A DNA stretch of 64,000 nt, taken from assembly GCF_004363955.1 (NCBI RefSeq), contig NZ_SNZR01000011.1, positions 434,001 to 498,000 on the forward strand. The letters are read 5' to 3'. The notes beneath the pieces are model-generated. The model saw nothing but the letters and a program-made list of their open reading frames with translations, searched no databases and was not told where the DNA came from. A program made the translations under genes and the position numbers. Positions 8,440 through 16,966 of this stretch are shown piece by piece (the stretch's first letter is position 1; the number at the start of each line of letters is the position of its first letter). The DNA comes from Enterovirga rhinocerotis (GTDB taxonomy: Bacteria > Pseudomonadota > Alphaproteobacteria > Rhizobiales > Beijerinckiaceae).

Positions 8440-9390
8440 TCACTCCGCCAGGGCCCCGGCCAGCGTCTTCGCGTTGTGGCGCATGAGGGCGGGATAGGTC
8501 GGAGCCGGGCCGCCTTCGGCGGAGAGGGCGTCGGAATAGAGCTTGCCGCCGATCTTCGCCCCGCTCTCGCGCGCGATCTGCTCGATGAGGCGCGGATCGG
8601 CGACGTTCTCGAAGAACAGGGCGGGGATCTTGTCCGCCTTCACCTGCCGCACGATGCGGGCGACGTCCTTGGCCGACACGTCCCCCGACCGGGATACGCC
8701 GCGCGGGGCGACGAAGCGGATGCCGTAGGCGGCGCCGAAATAGGCGAAGGCGTCGTGATCGGTGATCACGCGCCGGCGCGCCTGCGGGATCCGGGCGATC
8801 TCGGCCTTGATCTCGGCGTCGAGCCGGTCGAGTTCTCCGAGATAGCGCGTGGCTTGGGCCTCGAAGACGGCCTTGCCGGCCCCGTCGGCGGCCACCAGCG
8901 CGTCGCGGATCGCCGCGACGTAGAGCTTGGCATTGGCGACGCTCTGGAAGGCGTGCGGATCGGCGTCGTGATCGTGGGCATGGCCGTGCGAATGCCCATG
9001 GCCGTGGCCATGCCCGTGCGCATGGCCCCCTCCGGGCGCGGCGATCGGCTTGACGCCGCGCGAGGCGACGACGACCGGCGCCTTGCTGCCGGACGCCTTC
9101 ACGAGGCGGTCCATCCAGCCTTCGAATCCGAGCCCGTTCACGACGACGAGGCGCGCCTGGGCGAGCCGGGCCGCGTCGGCGGGGGAGGGCTCGAAGCCGT
9201 GCGCGTCGGCATCGCGCCCGACGAGCGAGGACACCGAGACGCGGTCCCCGCCGATCTCGCGGATGAAGTCGGCGAGGATCGAGAAGCTCGCGACGACGGG
9301 GAGCGGCGCGTCCGCCGCAGGCTGCTGGGCCCGGACGCCGGTCGCGGCCAGCAGGCCCGAGGCGAGGAGGATGCGACGTGTGATCGTCAT
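8440..9390 (-). CDS. znuA: Zinc ABC transporter substrate-binding protein
   Basis: About 316 residues from ATG 9390; the frame is open further upstream but the TRRILLASGLLAATGVRA signal peptide fixes this start. A cluster A-I metal-binding fold is visible with ligands around DAHGFEPSP, DPHAFQSV and TDHDAFAYFGAAYG. Between the first two lies a loop of alternating His/Gly (about 140-165), the hallmark of zinc-specific ZnuA. Periplasmic. Last gene of the operon, 16 bases after znuB; the set with Zur points to zinc rather than manganese. Confidence 0.93.
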   Translation of the reverse strand: MTITRRILLASGLLAATGVRAQQPAADAPLPVVASFSILADFIREIGGDRVSVSSLVGRDADAHGFEPSPADAARLAQARLVVVNGLGFEGWMDRLVKASGSKAPVVVASRGVKPIAAPGGGHAHGHGHGHGHSHGHAHDHDADPHAFQSVANAKLYVAAIRDALVAADGAGKAVFEAQATRYLGELDRLDAEIKAEIARIPQARRRVITDHDAFAYFGAAYGIRFVAPRGVSRSGDVSAKDVARIVRQVKADKIPALFFENVADPRLIEQIARESGAKIGGKLYSDALSAEGGPAPTYPALMRHNAKTLAGALAE

Positions 9391-9406
9391 GACGAAACCT
9401 CGTGGT

Positions 9407-10270
9407 CTATCCGCGCAGATGGCCCGCGGCCTGCGCATGGATGAGGGCGCCGCGCCGGCCGAACAGCATCGACAGGAGATAGATCGCCCCCGCGGACAGG
9501 ATGATCGCAGGCCCCGACGGCAGGCCGGCGTGATAGGACAGCAGCAGGCCCGCGACGCTGGAGAAGGCCGCGATCAGGATCGCGATGCCGATCAGCGGGG
9601 CGAGATCGCGCGCCCAGAACCGCGCCGCGACGGCCGGCAGGATCATCAGCCCGACCGCGAGGAGCGTGCCGAGCGCCTGGAAGGCGGCGACGAGGTTCAG
9701 CACCGCGACGGCGAGGAAGGACAGATGCGTGAGCGCGCTCGCCCGGCCGGACAGGCGCAGGAACAGCGGATCGACGCATTCGATCACGAGCGGGCGATAG
9801 GCCACCGCGAGCCAGCCCAGCGTCACCGTCGCGACCGCGCCGAGCAGCACCAGCGCATCGTCGCCGAGCGCGAGCACGCTGCCGAAGAGGAAATGCAGGA
9901 GATCGACGCTCGATCCCCGCATCGAGACGAGGGTCACGCCCGCCGCGAGCGAGAGCAGGTAGAAGGCCGCGAGGCTCGCATCCTCGCGCAGGACCGTGTG
10001 GCGGGCGACGAAGCCCGCCCCGAGCGCGACCGCGACGCCCGCGACGAGGCCGCCCGCCGTCATCGCCGGAACGGACAGGCCCGCGACGAGGAAGCCGATC
10101 GCCGCGCCCGGCAGGATGGCATGGGCCATCGCGTCGCTCATCAGGCTCATCCTCCGCAGGACGAGAAACACGCCGATCGGCGGCGCCGAGAGCGAGAGCG
10201 CGAGGCAGCCGACCAGGGCCCTCCTCATGAAGGCGAATTCGACGAAGGGCCCGAAGACGGCGTCGATCAT
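9407..10270 (-). CDS. znuB: Zinc ABC transporter permease
   Basis: 287 residues, an ABC-3 family integral membrane permease with about eight hydrophobic segments. Family marks include RRMSLMSDAMAHAILPG near residue 40-56 and the AFQALGTLLAVGLMILPAV segment. ATG 10270 overlaps the znuC stop by 4 bases (ATGA), showing tight coupling. It forms the inner-membrane channel for metal delivered by ZnuA and powered by ZnuC. Confidence 0.93.
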   Translation of the reverse strand: MIDAVFGPFVEFAFMRRALVGCLALSLSAPPIGVFLVLRRMSLMSDAMAHAILPGAAIGFLVAGLSVPAMTAGGLVAGVAVALGAGFVARHTVLREDASLAAFYLLSLAAGVTLVSMRGSSVDLLHFLFGSVLALGDDALVLLGAVATVTLGWLAVAYRPLVIECVDPLFLRLSGRASALTHLSFLAVAVLNLVAAFQALGTLLAVGLMILPAVAARFWARDLAPLIGIAILIAAFSSVAGLLLSYHAGLPSGPAIILSAGAIYLLSMLFGRRGALIHAQAAGHLRG

Positions 10271-11082
10271 GCCGCCGCATCCTTGCGATGCGCCGTCGCG
10301 TGATCATGCGCATGGCCGTGCGAAGGCCCGTGCCCGTCATCCGCGCAAGGCTCCCGGTCGCTGGACCAGGCCTCGACGAGCTGTCGTGAGCGGACGAGGT
10401 TCTCGGGCGTCAGCACCTCCGCCGTCGATCCCCAGGCGACCGGGTTGCGGGCGAGAAGGAGCGTGCGCGGGAAGGCGCGGCGCACCTGATCGAGATCGTG
10501 CAGGGCCGCGATCACGGTGCGTCTCTCCCGATGCCAGCCGGTCATGACCGCGAGGAGGTCCTCGCTCGTGCGGGTGTCGACCGCCGCGCAGGGCTCGTCG
10601 AGGAGGATCAGCCGCGCATCCTGCACGATGGTCCGTGCGAACAGCGCCCGCTGGAGCTGTCCGCCGGACAGGGTGCCGATCGGCCGGGCCTCGAACCCCG
10701 TCAGCGAGACGCGGGCGAGGGCGTCGGCGATCCGGAGTTCCTCCTCGCGCCCCGCCCGCCGCCAGGCGCCGAGGCGCCGCCAGGCTCCGGTCGCGACGAA
10801 ATCGTGGACGTTGATCGGGAAGCTCGCGTCGATCTCGGCCCGCTGCGGCAGATAGGCGAAGTCGCGCACGGTGCGGCCGCAGAGGTCGAGCCGGCCTCCG
10901 AGCGTCGCCACCTGTCCGACGATCCCGTTCAGGAAGGTCGATTTGCCGGCCCCGTTCGGGCCGACGACGGCAAGCAGGTCGCCCTCGTGCACGATGCCGT
11001 CGAGGTGATGGACCGCGGGGCGGCGGTCATAGCCGAGCGTCAGGTCATGGAAGACGAGCGCCGGAGAGCCGGCGGAGGTCAC
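10267..11082 (-). CDS. znuC: Zinc ABC transporter ATPase
   Basis: 271 residues. Walker A VGPNGAGKST, Q-loop in YLPQRAEID, signature LSGGQLQRALFARTI, Walker B LILLDEPCAAVD and H-loop ALHDLDQV are all present. The carboxyl tail is His-rich (GHGPSHGHAHDHATAH), unusual for an ATPase but common in zinc-handling proteins, and may chelate metal. GTG 11082 overlaps the stop of a small upstream ORF by 4 bases. Confidence 0.94.
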   Translation of the reverse strand: MTSAGSPALVFHDLTLGYDRRPAVHHLDGIVHEGDLLAVVGPNGAGKSTFLNGIVGQVATLGGRLDLCGRTVRDFAYLPQRAEIDASFPINVHDFVATGAWRRLGAWRRAGREEELRIADALARVSLTGFEARPIGTLSGGQLQRALFARTIVQDARLILLDEPCAAVDTRTSEDLLAVMTGWHRERRTVIAALHDLDQVRRAFPRTLLLARNPVAWGSTAEVLTPENLVRSRQLVEAWSSDREPCADDGHGPSHGHAHDHATAHRKDAAA

Positions 11083-11291
11083 GCGAGGCCGAGGCCTATC
11101 GCCGCCCAGAGCAGAACCGTGCCGACGCCTGCGATCGCGAGTCGGCCGGCGAGCCCCATCCGCATCAGCGAGGCAGGCAGCCGGGGGGCCGCGCGCACCT
11201 GCGCCGGTGCTCGCGGATGGGCGAGCGCGCCCATGGCGGAGCCCTGGGAGAGGCTCACGCTCCGGGCGGGGCTCTTGGCGAGAGTGACCAT
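11079..11291 (-). CDS. Small single-helix membrane protein coupled to znuC
   Basis: About 70 residues from ATG 11291 (GTG 11324 would give 81 but would start against the predicted Zur operator). The chain is basic and Pro/Ala-rich, then ends with a hydrophobic helix (LAIAGVGTVLLWAAIGLGLA). Its TGA overlaps the znuC GTG, and it would be the first gene behind the Zur-controlled promoter. I do not recognise a family. The coupling and the transmembrane end argue for a real gene; a non-coding leader is the alternative. Confidence 0.5.
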   Translation of the reverse strand: MVTLAKSPARSVSLSQGSAMGALAHPRAPAQVRAAPRLPASLMRMGLAGRLAIAGVGTVLLWAAIGLGLA

Positions 11292-11324
11292 GACGGCTCG
11301 GGATGATATCGTGAAATCCGTCAC

Positions 11325-11341
11325 TATGTTATGTTGTAACG
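11325..11341. promoter_or_regulatory. Candidate Zur operator between znu operon and zur
   Basis: TATGTTATGTTGTAACG contains GTTA-N5-TAAC, an AT-rich imperfect palindrome in otherwise G/C-rich DNA, resembling alphaproteobacterial Zur boxes (known pattern roughly TGTTATnnTATAACA). It lies about 34 bases upstream of the small-ORF ATG and 68 upstream of zur, so it could control both directions. Binding is inferred. Confidence 0.55.
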
Positions 11342-11408
11342 CTCACGGTTTCAATCCCGCGGGATCGGATCGGGAGGGCGAGAGAGAACGGCAGGATCGA
11401 GACGGGAG

Positions 11409-11939
11409 ATGCCTGACCCCCATCGACACGACCACGACCACGACCATCACCATGCCCATGCCGGACACGACCACGGGCCGTGTGGGCATTCCGATCCGGC
11501 GGCCTTCATGCGGCACGCGGAGGAGATCTGCCGCGCGAAAGGCACCCAGCTCACGCCCCTGCGCCGGCGCGTGCTGGAAGCGCTCGCCGCGGCGGAGAGG
11601 CCGCTCGGCGCCTATGATCTCGTCGAGCGGCTCGGCCGCGAACGACGCATCGCGCCGATTTCGGTCTATCGCGTGCTCGACGTCCTGATCGAGGCGGGCC
11701 TGATCCACCGGATCGCGACGCGCAACACCTATCTGCCGTGCAACCACGCGCACGAATCCCATGCCGCGACGGTGTTCCTCGTCTGCTCCTCCTGCGGGGG
11801 GGTCGACGAGGTGACGTCGGACGAGATCGCCGCGAGCCTCACCGGAACCGCCGCGGCCACCGGCTTCCGTCCCGGGGCGCGGGCGGTCGAGGTCGAAGGC
11901 GAATGCGCCGGCTGTCAGGCCGCGGCCTCTCCGCGGTGA
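11409..11939 (+). CDS. zur: Fur-family zinc uptake regulator with His-rich amino terminus
   Basis: 176 residues. A His/Asp-rich leader (about 4-26) precedes the winged-helix domain (GTQLTPLRRRVLEALAAAERPLGAYDLVERL; ISVYRVLDVLIEAGLIHRI) and a dimerisation domain with metal-binding HAHESHAATVFLVCSSCGGV and a terminal ECAGC, giving the two CxxC pairs of the structural zinc site. Fur-family repressor, assigned to Zur by its divergent position next to znu. Its last 25 bases overlap the convergent acyltransferase gene. Confidence 0.93.
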   Translation: MPDPHRHDHDHDHHHAHAGHDHGPCGHSDPAAFMRHAEEICRAKGTQLTPLRRRVLEALAAAERPLGAYDLVERLGRERRIAPISVYRVLDVLIEAGLIHRIATRNTYLPCNHAHESHAATVFLVCSSCGGVDEVTSDEIAASLTGTAAATGFRPGARAVEVEGECAGCQAAASPR

Positions 11940-13099
11940 GAGCGTAAGGCCCGGCTGAGGTCGATCTTCGGCTGCTCGGCCGGGGGCGAGAGAGGGGGCT
12001 CCTGCCCCGTCTTCGGCGTCAGCCGCGCCCAGGAAGGGCGCTCGTAGAGGAAGCCGAAGCGCGTGCCGCGCACCAGCCGCTCGCAGAGGAGCGGGAACAG
12101 GACTGCGACCAGGGTCACGATCGCCGCGACGATGCCCGGATCGGAGATGACCTCGTAGCGTGTCAGCAGAAGGCGCGTGAAGGCCATCGGCAGGAAGAAG
12201 GTCAGGTAGATCGCGATCGATTTCGAGCCCGCATAGCGCAGTGGCTCGGCAACGCGTGCCCGGGTCAGGAGCACGCCGATCACGACGATGGCCGCCGCTC
12301 CCGCAAGGCCGAGCAGAAGGGAGATGCCCGGCAGTTCGGCAAGGGTCGTGGCGCCGAGGAAGGATGCCGGCGTGAAGGCGAGACCTCCGTTGATCACCGC
12401 CCAGATGCCGAGGCCGGCGAGAGACGCGGCGACGTGCGTTCGCGCGAATTCGGCGAGCCGGAAGATGCGGTCCGCGAACAGGTAGCCCGCGAGGAAGAAG
12501 ACCCAGCGCTCGCAGAACTCGTCGATCAGAAGATAGCCGGTCTCGATCGGTGCCATCTGGAGCAGGGCCGCGGCGGCGAGAACGACGAGCCCGGGCACCG
12601 GCCGCAGCAGCTTCGTGACGACCGAGAACACGGCCAGCAGATAGACGAACCACAGCGTCGAGAAGGGCTCGACCATCGAGACGGCGAGGTGCTGGAGGAA
12701 CCCGACGATCGTCCCGTCCGAGACCTGGCTGAACTTCACGGCCGACTGGATGACGAGCCACAGCACGTAGAAATAGGCGAAGTGGAGGACGCGCTTGTCC
12801 GCATAGACCCGCCAGGGCCGATCGATCACGCGCGAGAGGAACAGGCCCGAGAGCAGGAAGAAATCGGGCATGCGGAACGGCTTCGAGAAGGCCACCGCCC
12901 AATGCATGAAGCCTTCGCGCCCCATGGCGGCTTCGACGCCGAGCGTGGCATGCATCATCACGACGAGGACGATGCAGATGCCTTTCGCCGTATCGACCCA
13001 GTCGAGGCGCGGCGCGGCCCCCGTCGGCACGACGGGTCCGAGGGGCCGGCCCTCCGGCGGCCGATCGCCGCCTTGCGGGGCGTAGCTCACGATCTCCAT
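11915..13099 (-). CDS. Acyltransferase family 3 membrane protein
   Basis: 394 residues. Begins with a hydrophilic stretch, then LDWVDTAKGICIVLVVMMHATLGVE, the typical first helix of acyltransferase-3 proteins with the conserved histidine. Around ten hydrophobic segments follow, including SKPFRMPDFFLLSGLFLSR and TLWFVYLLAVFSV. These enzymes move acyl or succinyl groups onto surface carbohydrates. The neighbouring GT61 glycosyltransferase fits a role in extracellular polysaccharide. The 214 bases upstream (13100-13313) hold the promoter region; I see no clear boxes. Confidence 0.88.
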   Translation of the reverse strand: MEIVSYAPQGGDRPPEGRPLGPVVPTGAAPRLDWVDTAKGICIVLVVMMHATLGVEAAMGREGFMHWAVAFSKPFRMPDFFLLSGLFLSRVIDRPWRVYADKRVLHFAYFYVLWLVIQSAVKFSQVSDGTIVGFLQHLAVSMVEPFSTLWFVYLLAVFSVVTKLLRPVPGLVVLAAAALLQMAPIETGYLLIDEFCERWVFFLAGYLFADRIFRLAEFARTHVAASLAGLGIWAVINGGLAFTPASFLGATTLAELPGISLLLGLAGAAAIVVIGVLLTRARVAEPLRYAGSKSIAIYLTFFLPMAFTRLLLTRYEVISDPGIVAAIVTLVAVLFPLLCERLVRGTRFGFLYERPSWARLTPKTGQEPPLSPPAEQPKIDLSRALRSHRGEAAA

Positions 13100-13313
13100 G
13101 GGGACGGGAGCCTAGACGTCAAACCTTCCGCGAGGGTTATCGGAACCACCGAATGCGCGCGGTATTTGAGGCGAATTGTCGAGGACCGGTTCGTTTCAGG
13201 CCGGCTCGCGCGGCCGGATCGGGCGCCCCGCGACCTGCCGCCGGGCGATGACCGATCGAGATCGACCGCCACCGCTCGCGGCATGAAAAGCCCGGTCGGC
13301 CGATGGCACGCGC

Positions 13314-16300
13314 TCAGTCTTTGGCGATCCCGCCTGAATCCCCGGTTGGCCGCCCACGAAAAGCCTGCCGCATTCCGAACAACGCGCCGGCGAGCCGAGC
13401 CCACAGGCGACGGCCGAAGACCGAGCCGGACGACATCGGACCGCGCGGCTCGACGATTGGGGCGTCGATGGGGTCGTCGGCAACCGGCTTCGTCACCTCG
13501 ACGAATGCCGCATCGGCCGTTGTGGTGCCGACATTCGCGCTTGGCCGCTCGTGACTTCCGCGAGGCGGCAATCCCAGTCGGTCGGAGATGACGATCAGGA
13601 GATCATCCGCCAAATCGGGCGGCAGCAGCGCCAGACATCGATGCGTCACGAAGATTGCGTCGGCGCCATACCGCTCGATCCGTTCCGGGGAACCTTCGGT
13701 CTGAACGAGTGACTGTAGCCTGCTGGCCATCGCCGCGGCCCGTTGAGGATCTCTGCCCGACCAGTACCACATCAGCATCGCAGCGATCGGCCAGGAGGCC
13801 TCGGCGTGATGGGTCGCCTCATCCTCTTCGGCGGGCGTCAGGTCCTTTCTTGCGCGCTGCGCGAGATTGACGTGGGTATAGATCCAGGCCTCCGAATGCA
13901 GCTCGATCGTGCGCTGCGCAACGCCAGTCGCGTCGCCTTCGGCGCGTTGCGTAACGAAGCCGTTCTCCGCCAGGTACTGAAGCAACGGCTCGAACTCCAC
14001 CACCTGCGGCAGAACGCGCCACATGGAGGTGAGCGGGACCTCGCGCCCGCCCGAGCTCAAGCACTGAATGAAGGTGGTGGGCGCCCCAGCCACAACGGCG
14101 CTCAGGAAGTATTCTCTCATTGGCAGCCCATCGACAAACATATGAAGATGCGGCCGATGCAGCGAGAATAAGATATTGTGCATGGCTGTGCCGCTGCAGC
14201 CAAATATGTGCCTGTGGGAGTTGAAGACCTTGATTTGCTCCTCGAAGCTCATCGTCTCCGGATGGGCGATGGCGAAGCCGTTGTCCGACAGGATTTTTTC
14301 GAGAGCGGCCTCTCCAATGGTTTGCCGATAGCTGCTCGAGAGCTTGTTTCTGCTGATATAGAGCGGCTGATCGCTCACTTGGTCTGGACCATGTTCGCCC
14401 AGCACTCTTCGAGCCGCATCGCGGTAGAGTTCACCTGTCCGATCATGGGCCCAATGGGCGAGTTCCGAGATCGCTTCCGGGACGTGCACGCGCCGCAGGA
14501 GGGTCGCTTCTGTCGGAAAGAGCAGGCGCTCGGGATCGATGCCGAAAGCCGACAGAACCTTGCGCTGGACCGCGGTGGTTCCCCTGCCGTTGAACACGAT
14601 GGGTAGCGACGGGTCGAATTGGGCGATGGCCCAAAGTCGGCACGGTGTCTCCAGGATGAAGTGTCCGTACTGACCGAAGATCCAGCCGCCGTAGATCACG
14701 TCCTGCGCCAGAACCTGCGCGGGCTTGACCTGCATCGGCTTCGGCCAACGGCGGCCGGAAGCCTCCGCGATCACGCTGCCGTCCTCATGCAGAAGGCCGC
14801 CGCGGTCACCCGGACCTCCGTTGGTCACGGCGACGGAATCCGGCACGAAAATCAGGTCTTCCAGCGTGCTCACGCGCAACTCGTGCGAGCGGATACCCAA
14901 TCGGTTGACCATGTCCCGAATATGGTTGACGTCTTGATCAAGAAACCGAAAGGAGAATGCATCGCCGCTGAGATTTTTCTCACCGCGTTTGATTGCTAAC
15001 TCGCTTGCGTTTCTTCGCCTCGTGTTGCCATTTTGCGCTGCGCCGAGCTTGTCGAAGGCGGCAGCCTGGAGATCATGGGCCAGATCGGCCGGCAGCGACG
15101 TCAGAGAGCGGCGCATCGCCAGGATCGTGTCGGCGCCGTATCGCTCGATCCTCTCCGGCGATTGTTCGGCCTCGACGAGCGTCAGCAGCTTGCCCGCGAG
15201 TGCCTCTACACGCTGCTGGTCTCGGTCCAGCGAGTACCACATCAGCGCCGCGGCAACCGGCCACGAGCCTTCCGCATACTGGACAGCCTCATCCTCCTCG
15301 GTCGATGTCAGCGGTTCTTTGCTTCGCTTCGCGAGAATGATGCGGGAGAATACCCACGCTTCGGAATGCAGAGCTGTCGCGTGATCGGAAACATAGGCCG
15401 TGTCGTTGCGGGATATTTCGGTGATGAACCGATGCTCTGTCAGATATTGCAGAAGTGGCCAGAATTCAATCAGTTGCGGGAGCAGGCGATGGGCGGCGGT
15501 TCGTGAGTCCTTGTGCTTCCCTGAGCTTAGACATTGAATGAAGGTGGTTGGTGCCTCCGCAATAGCGGACGTCAGAAAAAACTCCCTCGGTGGTAGCCCA
15601 TCGACGAAGATATGCAGATGCGGTCGGTGAAGTGAGAACAGGGCGTTATGAAGCGCGGTGCCGCATGTGCCGAAGATGTGCTTGTGGGAATTGAAGAGCT
15701 TGATTTGATCGGCAACGCTCATCGTTTCCGGATGAGCGATGGCAAATCCGTTTTCGGTCAGGATGCTCTCGAGTTCCGACTCGCCGATCGTCTGGCGATG
15801 GCTGCTGGATAGCTTGTTTCTGCTGATATAGAGGGGCTGATCGCTGATGTGGTCGACGGCACATTCACCCAGAACCCGTCGTGCTGCGTCGCGGTAGAAC
15901 CCGCCAGTCCGATCATGAGCCCAGTGGGTCAGTTCCGCGATCGGCTCCGGGATATGCACGCGCCGTAGCCGGGTCGGTTCGGTCAGGACGATCAGGCGCT
16001 CGGGATCGATGCCGAAGACCGAGAGAAGCTGATGCTGGGTCGAGGTGAAGGCCTGCACGTTGAACACGATGGGCAGGGACGGGTCGAATTGCGCGGCGGC
16101 CCAAAGGCGGCACAGCGACTCGAGGAGGAAGACTCCGTAATGGCCGAAGACCCGTCCGCCGTAGATGACGTCCTGGTCTACGACCGTCGTGGGCGTGACG
16201 GGCATCGGCTTCGGCCAGCGCCGGCCGGCGGCCTCTGTGACCACGCTGCCGTCACCGTGAAGAAGCCCGCCGCGGTCGCCTGCGCGCCCGTTGGCCGCTG

Positions 16301-16466
16301 CGACGGCATCCGGAACGAAGATCGCATCGTCCAGCGTCTTCACGCGCAGTTCGTGTGATCGAACGCCCAGGCGGCGAACCACCTCCCGCATGTGGCCGAG
16401 TTCGTGATCCAGATAACGAAAGGAAAACTGATCTCCGCTCAGCTTTCTCTCGGCATTCCTGCCCAT
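13314..16466 (-). CDS. Tandem glycosyltransferase family 61 protein (two GT61 units)
   Basis: 1050 residues made of two homologous units of about 490 residues, each opening with an LSGD...FSFR(Y/F)LD segment. Matching blocks include DVIYGG, SLPIVFN, SVFGIDPERL / SAFGIDPERL, AHDRTG, SDQPLYISRNKLSSS, RQTIGE, GFAIAHPETMS and a final GT61-type FGTCGTALHNALFSLHRPH / FGCSGTAMHNILFSLHRPH. Each unit ends in a helical region around LHSEAW(V/I) and SPERIERYGAD. About 65 low-complexity residues and a basic tail close the chain. Family GT61 (DUF563) enzymes transfer sugars in polysaccharide synthesis. The uninterrupted duplication is the oddity. ATG 16466. Confidence 0.88.
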   Translation of the reverse strand: MGRNAERKLSGDQFSFRYLDHELGHMREVVRRLGVRSHELRVKTLDDAIFVPDAVAAANGRAGDRGGLLHGDGSVVTEAAGRRWPKPMPVTPTTVVDQDVIYGGRVFGHYGVFLLESLCRLWAAAQFDPSLPIVFNVQAFTSTQHQLLSVFGIDPERLIVLTEPTRLRRVHIPEPIAELTHWAHDRTGGFYRDAARRVLGECAVDHISDQPLYISRNKLSSSHRQTIGESELESILTENGFAIAHPETMSVADQIKLFNSHKHIFGTCGTALHNALFSLHRPHLHIFVDGLPPREFFLTSAIAEAPTTFIQCLSSGKHKDSRTAAHRLLPQLIEFWPLLQYLTEHRFITEISRNDTAYVSDHATALHSEAWVFSRIILAKRSKEPLTSTEEDEAVQYAEGSWPVAAALMWYSLDRDQQRVEALAGKLLTLVEAEQSPERIERYGADTILAMRRSLTSLPADLAHDLQAAAFDKLGAAQNGNTRRRNASELAIKRGEKNLSGDAFSFRFLDQDVNHIRDMVNRLGIRSHELRVSTLEDLIFVPDSVAVTNGGPGDRGGLLHEDGSVIAEASGRRWPKPMQVKPAQVLAQDVIYGGWIFGQYGHFILETPCRLWAIAQFDPSLPIVFNGRGTTAVQRKVLSAFGIDPERLLFPTEATLLRRVHVPEAISELAHWAHDRTGELYRDAARRVLGEHGPDQVSDQPLYISRNKLSSSYRQTIGEAALEKILSDNGFAIAHPETMSFEEQIKVFNSHRHIFGCSGTAMHNILFSLHRPHLHMFVDGLPMREYFLSAVVAGAPTTFIQCLSSGGREVPLTSMWRVLPQVVEFEPLLQYLAENGFVTQRAEGDATGVAQRTIELHSEAWIYTHVNLAQRARKDLTPAEEDEATHHAEASWPIAAMLMWYWSGRDPQRAAAMASRLQSLVQTEGSPERIERYGADAIFVTHRCLALLPPDLADDLLIVISDRLGLPPRGSHERPSANVGTTTADAAFVEVTKPVADDPIDAPIVEPRGPMSSGSVFGRRLWARLAGALFGMRQAFRGRPTGDSGGIAKD

Positions 16467-16966
16467 CGCCGCGTTCCGCTCCGTTTTGGTCGAGGCTTTG
16501 GTGCCCCTTGTCGGAGAGCGCTATAGTGTCGCGGGCGTGGGCGCAACTTGTTGTTGCTCCTCGGCGGCCGGACAGGGGCGTGGGCTCGAGCGAGTTCTGC
16601 TGATCCGGAAGGTGAGCCGTAGCCGAGGGCTCGATGGGTGAGCTCCGTTGTGATGCGCACCAGTCAGGGACCCAGCCGGCGGTGTTGGCCTCCGCTATGG
16701 GGCTGGATTCGACGCAGCCACGTTTGGCTGTACGGCCGAAGGCTCCCGCCATCCCGTTTGCCGGCTGGCGATCAGCGTCATTCGAGGCGCGACAGTGATC
16801 CACATCGCCATCGACCGCATCGTCCTACGCCGCGTCGCCCGCCCCGCAGTATGTCCAAGAGGACTCTGGGATGGCCGTCTTCGGCACAGGGGTGCCGACC
16901 GGGACGTCCGTCCGGCCCGATGATCGGCGTGGATCGATGTGTTTTCGCGGGCTTCCGCCCGCGCGC
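16467..16966. other. 500-base non-coding stretch upstream of the GT61 gene
   Basis: Between the RTX stop and the GT61 start, both on the minus strand. It contains one copy (about 16597-16674) of a diverged repeat also found at 18578-18656. Open frames here have no recognisable protein character. The GT61 promoter should lie here, but no convincing boxes were seen. Confidence 0.5.
16597..16674 (+). repeat. Diverged direct repeat, copy A
   Basis: About 78 bases that align by eye with copy B at 18578-18656. Shared blocks include GGTGAGCCGT, GAGGGCT, GATGGG, GAGC, CCGTTGTGA and the later CAGG/ACC. Roughly three quarters of positions match. The two copies flank the RTX gene in the same orientation. 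Origin unknown: remnant of an insertion or an ancient duplication. Confidence 0.55.

Noticed and set aside
16252-16803. 183-residue minus-strand ORF overlapping the GT61 start
   Set aside because: Out of frame with the GT61 gene, no family character, crosses a repeat.
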